DNA of 12,553 bases from CAZPUS01 sp964589825. Its GTDB lineage: Bacteria; Fibrobacterota; Chitinivibrionia; Chitinivibrionales; WJKA01. Location: assembly GCA_964589825.1 (NCBI GenBank), contig CAZPUS010000060.1, forward strand, positions 1 to 12,553, read 5' to 3'. The translations under genes and the position numbers were made by a program. Under the pieces are notes generated by a model, which was not told where the DNA came from, searched no databases, and worked only from the letters and a program-made list of their open reading frames with translations. This document shows, piece by piece, positions 6,825-12,553 of this stretch. Position 1 is the first letter of the stretch, and each line of letters opens with the position of its first letter.

Positions 6825-6848
6825 CTTATAGAACAGGTCAAGAAAGTT

Positions 6849-7571
6849 ATGTATGGTTATACCCCGGTAACCGTAATAATCCCTGCATATAACGAAGAGC
6901 GGTCTCTTCCGGTCGTTCTGGAGCGCATTCCCGATTTTGTGGACAGGGTTATCGTGGCGGATAACGGTTCGCAGGACGCGACTGCGGCGGTTGCCCGCCG
7001 CTACTGTGCCGAGGTATATACAGAACCCCGTAAGGGGTATGGAGCCGCATGCCTTCGGGCCCTTTCTGAATGTAAACACGACGAGCTGGTGGTTTTTATC
7101 GACGGAGACGGCAGTGACGATCCGGTGCATATGGAGCTTCTTGTCCGGCCGATCGTGAACGGCGAATACGATTTTGTGCTTTCTGACCGGGTACATGCAC
7201 CTGTAGAACCGGGCGCTATGAGCTCTGCGCAGCGGGCGGGTAATTTGCTTGCAACGTCTCTTATATATCTTTTGTGGGGTGTGCGGATGGCGGACATGGC
7301 GCCATTCAGAGCGATTAAGTATAACGACCTGATAAAAATGAACATGCGGGATCGCGATTTCGGATGGACGGTAGAGATGCAGGTAAAGGCGATTATGCAG
7401 GGTCTCCGGATAAAGGAGATCCCGTTTTTTTATACTGCCCGCCGCTACGGCAGCTCGAATGTAAGCGCACGTATCGGGAGTGTATGTGCTGCCGGCTGGA
7501 AAATCATCTCGATGATCGTACGCTTGAAGTTGGTTCATTTACAGACCCGAGTTCGGAGAAAACCTGTATGA
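6849..7571 (+). CDS. Glycosyltransferase family 2, DPM/DPG-synthase-like
   Basis: Cytosolic-side GT-A enzyme of 240 residues that should transfer a sugar from a nucleotide sugar. The fold begins with TVIIPAYNEERSLP (8-21) and continues through VIVADNGSQDAT (34-45), GYGAACLRAL and the metal/nucleotide-binding DGDGSDDP (85-92). ADMAPFRAI and DFGWTVEMQVKA in the second half match the acceptor-side pattern of dolichyl/polyprenyl-phosphate sugar synthase-like GT2 proteins. There is no long C-terminal membrane anchor, only a hydrophobic patch near 215-230. The Shine-Dalgarno sequence is weak (AAGAAAG upstream of ATG 6849). Its stop overlaps the next start as ATGA, indicating translational coupling with the FAD oxidoreductase. 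The donor and acceptor are unknown. Confidence 0.9.
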   Translation: MYGYTPVTVIIPAYNEERSLPVVLERIPDFVDRVIVADNGSQDATAAVARRYCAEVYTEPRKGYGAACLRALSECKHDELVVFIDGDGSDDPVHMELLVRPIVNGEYDFVLSDRVHAPVEPGAMSSAQRAGNLLATSLIYLLWGVRMADMAPFRAIKYNDLIKMNMRDRDFGWTVEMQVKAIMQGLRIKEIPFFYTARRYGSSNVSARIGSVCAAGWKIISMIVRLKLVHLQTRVRRKPV

Positions 7572-8836
7572 CATATGTAATACTCGGAAATGGCGTGGCA
7601 GGAATCAATGCAGCAACGACCATCCGTGCCAAAGCGCCCGGGGCCCGAATCGTGGTGGTCTCCGATGAAACCCGCATGTATTATTCCCGTACTGCGCTTA
7701 TGTATATTGCTATGGGCGATATGCGGCTTAAGGATACACAGCCGCTCGAAGCGCGGGATTTCAAGAGGATGCGTATCGAGCGATACTACGATACCGCGAC
7801 GTCGCTCGATACGGCGAATAAAAAAGTGATACTGGCAAATAACTCTCCAATCGCATACGACAAGCTTTGCGTGGCCACCGGCTCGATCGCGGCAATGCAC
7901 GGCTGGAAAGGATCCGGGCTCGACGGTGTTGTCAATTTCGTACTGTATCAGGACCTGGAAAATCTGATGCGCCTTATTCCCCAAACCCGGAAAGCGGTGG
8001 TGGTGGGTGGCGGGCTCATCGGCATAGAGCTTGTGGAGGTGTTGCGACACTTCGGTATAGAGGTGACGTTTCTGATTCGTGGCGAGACATTCTGGAACAA
8101 GGCACTCTCTGAGGATGAAGGGCGGCTTGTACAGCGACATATGCAGAATGAACATGGAGTCAACGTCATTACCGGTGATTCCCTCGATACTATCTACGGA
8201 TCGAACGGGTGTGTGGCTGGCATAACCACCACGCAGGGCCGCGATCTGGCCTGCCGGACCGTGGCCGTCGCGACCGGTGTGCGACCCAATATCGAGATGG
8301 TATCACGCAGTGGGATTCCCTGCCGGAAAGGGGTCCTGGTCAATGACCGGCTGCAGACCCACGTGCCCGATGTCTATGCTGCCGGCGACTGTGTGGAGAT
8401 CGAAAAGTCAATGGAGGCGCACAATTTCGTGATGTCAATCTGGTATCTGGCGCGTGATATGGGAAGAGTTGCCGGATCGAATATGTGCGGCGATTCGGTC
8501 GTTTATGAGCCGGGTATGTGGTACAATAGCGCGAAATTCTTCGATTTCGAATATACCTCCGCGGGTAAATTTCTTCCTGACAGCGAGGATGAAAATGATT
8601 TTTTTTATGCCGATTCCCAAGGCAGACGAAGCGTCCGAATCGTCTATCGTGAGCAACGGGTGATCGGCTTCAGTATGATCGGGGCACGTTGGAACCATGA
8701 AGTACTGCATGAATTTATCCACAACCGTCATACACTGACGTATGTACTCGACAATCTTTCAAAAGCGTGGTTCGAACCGGAATTCCATTCGTTTGAACGC
8801 AGCTTTGGTGATTTACGCACTGTACATGCGCCGTAA
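7568..8836 (+). CDS. NAD(P)H/FAD-dependent oxidoreductase (pyridine nucleotide-disulfide oxidoreductase family)
   Basis: Flavoprotein of 422 residues resembling NirB N-terminal, rubredoxin-reductase and ferredoxin-reductase enzymes. It opens directly with an FAD Rossmann motif, YVILGNGVAGINAA (3-16). YYSRTALMYIAMG follows, then the LCVATGS segment, a second Rossmann motif VVVGGGLIGIELVEVLRHFG for NAD(P)H, and the FAD-binding VYAAGDCVE. No CxxC redox-active disulfide is seen, so it probably passes electrons to a partner protein rather than acting as a thiol reductase. The ATG at 7568 overlaps the preceding stop (ATGA). The reading frame stays open upstream to 7364, but that part lies inside the glycosyltransferase gene and would place 68 unrelated residues before the FAD motif. 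The membrane Fe-S protein encoded 20 nt downstream is the obvious candidate partner. Confidence 0.88.
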   Translation: MTYVILGNGVAGINAATTIRAKAPGARIVVVSDETRMYYSRTALMYIAMGDMRLKDTQPLEARDFKRMRIERYYDTATSLDTANKKVILANNSPIAYDKLCVATGSIAAMHGWKGSGLDGVVNFVLYQDLENLMRLIPQTRKAVVVGGGLIGIELVEVLRHFGIEVTFLIRGETFWNKALSEDEGRLVQRHMQNEHGVNVITGDSLDTIYGSNGCVAGITTTQGRDLACRTVAVATGVRPNIEMVSRSGIPCRKGVLVNDRLQTHVPDVYAAGDCVEIEKSMEAHNFVMSIWYLARDMGRVAGSNMCGDSVVYEPGMWYNSAKFFDFEYTSAGKFLPDSEDENDFFYADSQGRRSVRIVYREQRVIGFSMIGARWNHEVLHEFIHNRHTLTYVLDNLSKAWFEPEFHSFERSFGDLRTVHAP

Positions 8837-8856
8837 TATTTAAGAGAGATCAGTAT

Positions 8857-9987
8857 ATGGAGAAACGATTACTGTTTCTAAGTTTCATTCCTGTTTATAT
8901 CGTGCTCTATCTGCTCGGTTTTTTCGACTATGAGATGGTAGGGGCGATCGCAAATACCGTCCTTATATTTCTTGCGATGTGCGCATTCGTGGACCGTAGG
9001 CTGCCCTGGCGCAATTATCTTTTATCCTTCGTGCTTATTGCGTTTTACGTGTTTCTCTATACTACCGATGCGTTTACTCCTGCGGCAACGCGCCTGGGGC
9101 TTGGCAACAAATGGTGGCTTTACGGGGTGCTTTACACGCTTTTTATTTTCGGTTTTGGCATTGTAACGCTTGTAAAGCGATGGCACGATCGTTATCAGCG
9201 GATACGAACCGTATCGGTGATTTTTTTTCAGGTGGTTGCCGCGTTTGCAATACCCTTTACCATGTACCTGTTCGGGCAAAAAGAGTTCTATTTCAGTTAT
9301 TTCTGGCCTTTGAAGATCGAGTACTTCTATCCCTCCACCATTTTTTCCTATCCGTTGCCCATCGTTCTATACAGTTTTCTCGGCTCGCTCGTGCTGTTTC
9401 CGTTTCTGGGAATACTGCTTGGTAAGCGTTTCTATTGTTCATGGGTATGCGGATGTGGTGGTTTGGCGGAAACATTCGGTGACCGATGGCGGCATCTGTC
9501 GAATAAAAGCAGCCGTGCGTGGCGAATCGAGCAGGTCACGATACATTCTGTTTTTGCGGTTGCGATTATCGCGACCGTATGTATCATTCTCAACTGGGCG
9601 ATCGGCTCGGAGTATCCCGCCTTCTCGAAGTTTACTTTTGGATTGCAGCGCTACTACGGCTACGGGGTGAGTTTCGTACTGGCCGGTGCGGTTGGGGTGG
9701 GGTTCTATCCCACCCTGGGTTCCCGCGTATGGTGTCGGTTCTTTTGTCCCATGGCGGCATTGCTGGGGCTTTTGCAAAAACTGGGACGCTTTCGCATCAG
9801 GGTAAAAAAGGATATGTGTATTTCGTGCGGCAATTGTTCGACCTATTGCGAAATGGGGATCGACGTGCGAAGATATGCGGAAAAAAACGAGTCGTTTACC
9901 CGGGCTGCGTGTGTTGGATGCGGGCTGTGTGCACACGTATGTCCGCGGGGTGTGCTGAAGCTCGAACATAAAAAAATGCGCGCATGA
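8857..9987 (+). CDS. Polytopic membrane 4Fe-4S protein (NapH/NosR/CcoG-like, Fer4_5 type)
   Basis: Integral membrane electron carrier of 376 residues. About six to seven hydrophobic segments occur in the first 300 residues (for example 4-22, 27-43, 50-67, 85-101 and 118-136). Two membrane-proximal Cys pairs, YCSWVCGC (Cys194, Cys198, Cys200) and WCRFFCP (Cys293, Cys297), match the Fer4_5 pattern of NapH, NosR and CcoG. The C-terminal soluble tail holds two ferredoxin clusters: Cys321, 324, 327, 331 and Cys352, 355, 358, 362. The first lacks the usual Pro after its last Cys; the second has it. This arrangement can move electrons between a quinol pool and soluble redox proteins. GAGAGAT upstream of the ATG gives a moderate ribosome binding site. 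It is placed between the FAD oxidoreductase and the fused transferase, with a 16-nt gap to the latter. The electron acceptor is unknown. Confidence 0.88.
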   Translation: MEKRLLFLSFIPVYIVLYLLGFFDYEMVGAIANTVLIFLAMCAFVDRRLPWRNYLLSFVLIAFYVFLYTTDAFTPAATRLGLGNKWWLYGVLYTLFIFGFGIVTLVKRWHDRYQRIRTVSVIFFQVVAAFAIPFTMYLFGQKEFYFSYFWPLKIEYFYPSTIFSYPLPIVLYSFLGSLVLFPFLGILLGKRFYCSWVCGCGGLAETFGDRWRHLSNKSSRAWRIEQVTIHSVFAVAIIATVCIILNWAIGSEYPAFSKFTFGLQRYYGYGVSFVLAGAVGVGFYPTLGSRVWCRFFCPMAALLGLLQKLGRFRIRVKKDMCISCGNCSTYCEMGIDVRRYAEKNESFTRAACVGCGLCAHVCPRGVLKLEHKKMRA

Positions 9988-10003
9988 AAGTGAGCTGCCC
10001 GGC

Positions 10004-11353
10004 ATGAACTATTCGGTTATTATACCGGTCTATAACGAGCAGGAAAGGATTGTTGAAACTATTCGGCATCTGCGTGCGTTTGGCCGGCCCATCGAGATCG
10101 TCGTGGCGGACGGTACAAGCTCCGACAAAACCCGTTATTACGCTCGGCCTTTGTGCGATACGCTCTGTATATCCGACCGTGGCCGTGGAACGCAGTGCAA
10201 TGCCGGAGCTGATGCGGCAGAGGGGGATGTTTTTCTTTTTTTGCGTGTGGATACCAGGCTGCCTTCCAATGCCTTCGCGCTGCTTGACGACTATTTTGGC
10301 CGTACAGAGGTGCAGTGCGGAAGTTTCAGGCTCTCATTCGACAGCAATCGGCTCCTCATGCGCCTTTATGCATGGTGCACCCGTTTCGATACGCCGCTGA
10401 CACGGTTTGGGGATCAGTGTATTGTGCTTCGCCGGTCTTTTTTTTATGAAATCGGCGGTTTTGCAGGTGTTCCCCTGTGTGAGGATGTGGGACTGTTTAA
10501 CGCAGCGCGCAAAAAAACGAAAATTCATTCATTCCCTGCAGCAGTAACGACATCCGCCCGTGCATTCACACGTTATCATGGAATAGGGCAACAGCTTATG
10601 AATGCACGAATAATGCTCTGCTGGTATCTGGGTGTATCGCCGTATGTTCTTTACCGGATGTATACACGTGCGAATTGTTACGGGAACGGGGCGGTTGCGG
10701 TATTTGCCAAATATCCGCGAAAGGCGGAAGTCAAAACCCGTCTTGCCGCAAAAGCGGGGGCCGATTTTGCCCTGTGGGTATATACGCGCATGCTTCGTCA
10801 TATCTGCAGATGTATGCGCATGCTAAGAAGAAAAACAACCGCCTATTGTTTTTATACGGGTGCGCAGAATGTACCGCAGATGCGGCGTATTTGCGGAAGG
10901 GGATTGCGGATGCGGCGCCAGACTACCGCATCCGATCTCGGATCGCGCATGGCACATGCCTTTTCAGTGATGTTCTCCGAGGGCGCGTCACATGCAGTGG
11001 TAGTTGGAAGCGATATTCCGGGTGTCGATACCCGGCTGCTGCATCATGCACTCGATGCCCTTTCGGTGCACGATGTGGTGATAGGTCCCGCGTATGACGG
11101 GGGCTATTACTGCATTGGTATGCGACGGCTGTATGACCAGCTGTTTACCAATATGCCGTGGAGTACTCCGAATGTATTCGACGAGACAGTTCGAAGATGC
11201 CGTGGCCTTGCGCTTTCTCTTTATCTTCTTGATAAACGCCGCGATATTGATACGATTGAGGATATTCGTACATGGCTTGCCGGGCAAGATGGTTTTGCAC
11301 CGTCGTGTATGATGAGTCGTGGTTTGAGGAAAAAGCTGATGCAACTGCCCTGA
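10004..11353 (+). CDS. Fused bifunctional transferase: TIGR04283-like GT2 domain plus TIGR04282-like (DUF2064) domain
   Basis: A 449-residue protein joining two families usually encoded separately. Residues about 1-222 are a GT2 domain starting SVIIPVYNEQERI. It has VVADGTSSDKT, a RGRGTQCNAGA segment, FLFLRVDTRLP (the His usual before ADTRLP-type motifs is Arg here), GDQCIVLRRSFFYEIGGF, PLCEDVGLF and YLGVSPYVLYRMY, the pattern of TIGR04283. Residues about 229-430 are a nucleotidyltransferase-fold domain (CofC-like, TIGR04282/DUF2064): VAVFAKYPRKAEVKTRLA, DLGSRMAHAF, GSDIPGVD (335-342), DVVIGPAYDGGYYCIGMR, PWSTPNVF and DIDTIEDI. Both families are annotated in databases as rSAM/selenodomain-associated or arsenosugar-biosynthesis transferases. 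The donor and acceptor are unknown. It is the last gene of the cluster and has no strong Shine-Dalgarno sequence, which fits coupling to the Fe-S gene. Confidence 0.85.
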   Translation: MNYSVIIPVYNEQERIVETIRHLRAFGRPIEIVVADGTSSDKTRYYARPLCDTLCISDRGRGTQCNAGADAAEGDVFLFLRVDTRLPSNAFALLDDYFGRTEVQCGSFRLSFDSNRLLMRLYAWCTRFDTPLTRFGDQCIVLRRSFFYEIGGFAGVPLCEDVGLFNAARKKTKIHSFPAAVTTSARAFTRYHGIGQQLMNARIMLCWYLGVSPYVLYRMYTRANCYGNGAVAVFAKYPRKAEVKTRLAAKAGADFALWVYTRMLRHICRCMRMLRRKTTAYCFYTGAQNVPQMRRICGRGLRMRRQTTASDLGSRMAHAFSVMFSEGASHAVVVGSDIPGVDTRLLHHALDALSVHDVVIGPAYDGGYYCIGMRRLYDQLFTNMPWSTPNVFDETVRRCRGLALSLYLLDKRRDIDTIEDIRTWLAGQDGFAPSCMMSRGLRKKLMQLP

Positions 11354-11368
11354 AAAAGAGGAGATATA

Positions 11369-11441
11369 TACGCCAGGAAGGGTTCGAACCTTCGACTCAC
11401 GCCTTAAAAGGGCGTTACTCTACCAGCTGAGTTACTGGCGC
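11369..11441 (-). tRNA. tRNA-Lys(TTT)
   Basis: The minus strand folds into a complete cloverleaf of 73 nt: acceptor GCGCCAG/CTGGCGT, D arm ACTC-AGCTGGTA-GAGT, and anticodon arm ACGCC-CTTTTAA-GGCGT giving anticodon TTT. A 5-nt variable loop GAGTC and T arm GAAGG-TTCGAAC-CCTTC follow, with A as discriminator base. Closing pair 1-72 is G-U instead of the usual G-C. CCA is not encoded (TAT follows). It reads codons AAA and AAG. It is convergent with the fused transferase gene, whose stop is 15 nt away. Confidence 0.95.
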
Positions 11442-11453
11442 ATATGTATATAA

Positions 11454-11482
11454 AAATAGTAAAAGAAACGTCGCAATGTCAA
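11454..11482 (-). promoter_or_regulatory. Likely promoter of the tRNA-Lys gene
   Basis: On the minus strand a perfect TTGACA (11477-11482) is followed by an AT-rich stretch containing TACTAT (11456-11461, 15-nt spacer) or CTATTT (11454-11459, 17-nt spacer). The tRNA 5' end is at 11441, giving a very short leader. The -35 box is convincing; the exact -10 is not. Confidence 0.5.
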
Positions 11483-11504
11483 AAAATCGATTTCAGAGAA
11501 AGGG

Positions 11505-12553
11505 CTAAAAACGCATTCTGAATTCGGTAGAGAGCGTATGTAGCCCGTAGGACGGGAAATGGCGAGAGAATTCTGCACGATAGGATCCGTGCAGTGAATG
11601 GTCTTTACGGGTACGGTACTGCATCATTGCGTTTATAACCTGGGTAAGTCCTTTTCTGTAACCACCGGCTTGCCGGTAGTCCAGACTGTTGTCCGCATTA
11701 ACCCATGCAATGGTGTATTCCGCCCGTAGCCATCCGTTGTCGTTCATTTGCCAGTCTAATCCGGGGGTTATGCGGGCGAACCATCCGGTTTCTTGTTTAT
11801 GGGTACGTCCTCCCTGTTCGCTTATATGCAGCTGTATTCCATTGTCTAAGGAGTATCGCTGCTTGAGGGATAGAGATTGTTCATTGACCTCGTAGGGTGC
11901 TCCGTAGGCAGTGGGACGCGGAGAATGCGCCAGTGAAAAAAACGAAAGTCCCGCGTGAAGTAAGAGATGCTCTTTACGTCTGCGCAGCTGGGGTTCGGTA
12001 TGCAGCTGGGATTCATTGTAACCCGGACTTATGGTAATTGAAGGCGTTATAGTGAGTCGCAATGACCAGGCCGGTGCCGGGGAAGGAAACCACTGTAGAG
12101 TCTGGCGGTAGTGACAACGGGAGGCATAGAGGGAAGTGTCGAGTGATCGAGCCAGGCTCATAGCGCCCGGAATCCACGAACGTACCGGTGGTTGGGGTTG
12201 CAGCTGTATCTGCTCTTCAATTTTACCGCTCCCGCTGAAATGCATATCTGCAAGAATTCCGCTGTCTGCGTATTCAGGTTTTAGTCTCCAGTTGAGCTGC
12301 AGGGAGTTCTTACGAGTGTTTCGGGAAATGCCGGATCCTGCATATTCCCGCTGCATTACCACCCATGCGCCGCCTTCTCGTGGCGTGAAGCGTTGTGCGG
12401 CAGATGTCGAATCGAGCTCGTACTCACCCAGGCCTTCGCCGACAAAATAGGCCTCCTGTACAAAACGTGACGCGCGTTCCACTGTCACGGAATAGGACTG
12501 AGAGCCTGAAAATCCCCACTGAAGGGGTAATATATCACTGGTGAGCTGAACCA
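11505..12553 (-). CDS. Outer-membrane beta-barrel-like protein, C-terminal part (5' end beyond window)
   Basis: Minus-strand frame that stays open to the window edge, giving about 349 visible residues. No start can be assigned, because the frame continues in-frame upstream of an internal GTG at 12488 (residues ...LQWGFSGSQSYSV before it). The N-terminal visible part includes YFVGEGLGEYELDST and GGAWVVMQREY, a type of pattern I associate with large uncharacterised outer-membrane proteins. The rest alternates polar and hydrophobic residues, as in beta strands: SLQLNWRLKPEY, WSLRLTITPSITISPGY, GWLRAEYTIAWV. It ends TLSTEFRMRF, a terminal-Phe strand typical of the BAM recognition signal. No family name is certain. 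It probably resides in the outer membrane. The tRNA-Lys promoter lies right after its stop. Confidence 0.7.
   Translation of the reverse strand, partial: VQLTSDILPLQWGFSGSQSYSVTVERASRFVQEAYFVGEGLGEYELDSTSAAQRFTPREGGAWVVMQREYAGSGISRNTRKNSLQLNWRLKPEYADSGILADMHFSGSGKIEEQIQLQPQPPVRSWIPGAMSLARSLDTSLYASRCHYRQTLQWFPSPAPAWSLRLTITPSITISPGYNESQLHTEPQLRRRKEHLLLHAGLSFFSLAHSPRPTAYGAPYEVNEQSLSLKQRYSLDNGIQLHISEQGGRTHKQETGWFARITPGLDWQMNDNGWLRAEYTIAWVNADNSLDYRQAGGYRKGLTQVINAMMQYRTRKDHSLHGSYRAEFSRHFPSYGLHTLSTEFRMRF

Noticed and set aside
6702..7538. Minus-strand open frame of 278 codons
   Set aside because: It is antisense to the clear GT2 gene, has no recognisable domain and looks like a shadow frame.
7364..7567. 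Upstream extension of the FAD oxidoreductase reading frame by 68 codons
   Set aside because: It lies within the glycosyltransferase gene. The ATG at 7568 overlaps that gene's stop as ATGA and puts the FAD motif at residue 3, as expected.
9985..9987. TGA of the 4Fe-4S gene as a possible selenocysteine codon, given the selenodomain-associated neighbour
   Set aside because: It is not in a Cys-x-x-Sec context, the frame meets another TGA two codons later, and the next gene starts 16 nt downstream.
1..12553. CRISPR array or tandem repeats
   Set aside because: No regularly spaced direct repeats were seen anywhere in the window.

Overview
The window looks like chromosomal DNA from a Gram-negative (diderm) bacterium of medium G+C content. 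Two lipoproteins have N-terminal lipobox-type signals. A partial beta-barrel-like protein ends in Phe, as outer-membrane proteins do. Sigma70-type promoters are easy to recognise, one of them with perfect consensus hexamers. The several Fe-S and flavin redox proteins would suit an anaerobic or redox-versatile lifestyle, but I cannot assign a phylum from the sequence alone.

Layout: (1) 1-95 resembles the damaged 3' end of a group II intron. (2) 169-1314 is a promoter with a dyad at its predicted start, followed by two closely spaced genes: a small DUF4878-like lipoprotein and a YiiX/NlpC-P60-like permuted papain-fold lipoprotein. (3) 1493-1762 is a perfect TTGACA-N17-TATAAT promoter driving an unrecognised 65-codon gene. 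(4) 1763-2097 has no large gene, but holds a 20-codon ORF behind a strong Shine-Dalgarno sequence and some AT-rich dyads. (5) 2098-5971 is a tight purK-purE-MFS(OFA-like)-sua5 cluster, with a 16-nt overlap, a 43-nt gap and a 1-nt gap. (6) 6129-6635 is an FmdB-type zinc-ribbon protein with a long acidic tail. (7) 6723-6848 is a leader with two overlapping hairpins, the second followed by T7, so it looks like a terminator or attenuator. (8) 6849-11353 is a four-gene cluster: GT2 glycosyltransferase, NAD(P)H/FAD oxidoreductase, polytopic 4Fe-4S membrane protein, and a fused TIGR04283-like/TIGR04282-like transferase. (9) A minus-strand tRNA-Lys(TTT) with its own likely promoter converges on that cluster. 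(10) The 3' part of a minus-strand outer-membrane-like protein runs off the right edge.

How the genes may work together: PurK and PurE carry out consecutive steps of AIR to CAIR conversion. Sua5, like PurK, consumes ATP and bicarbonate. The cluster at 6849-11353 is the most intriguing part. Its last gene joins two transferase families that are normally separate and that databases link to radical-SAM/selenodomain and arsenosugar loci. Here they sit with a flavin/Fe-S electron-transfer pair and another GT2 enzyme, and no ArsM or ArsS is visible in the window. A membrane-linked redox and glycosyl-transfer pathway making an unknown sugar-containing metabolite is a reasonable but unproven reading.
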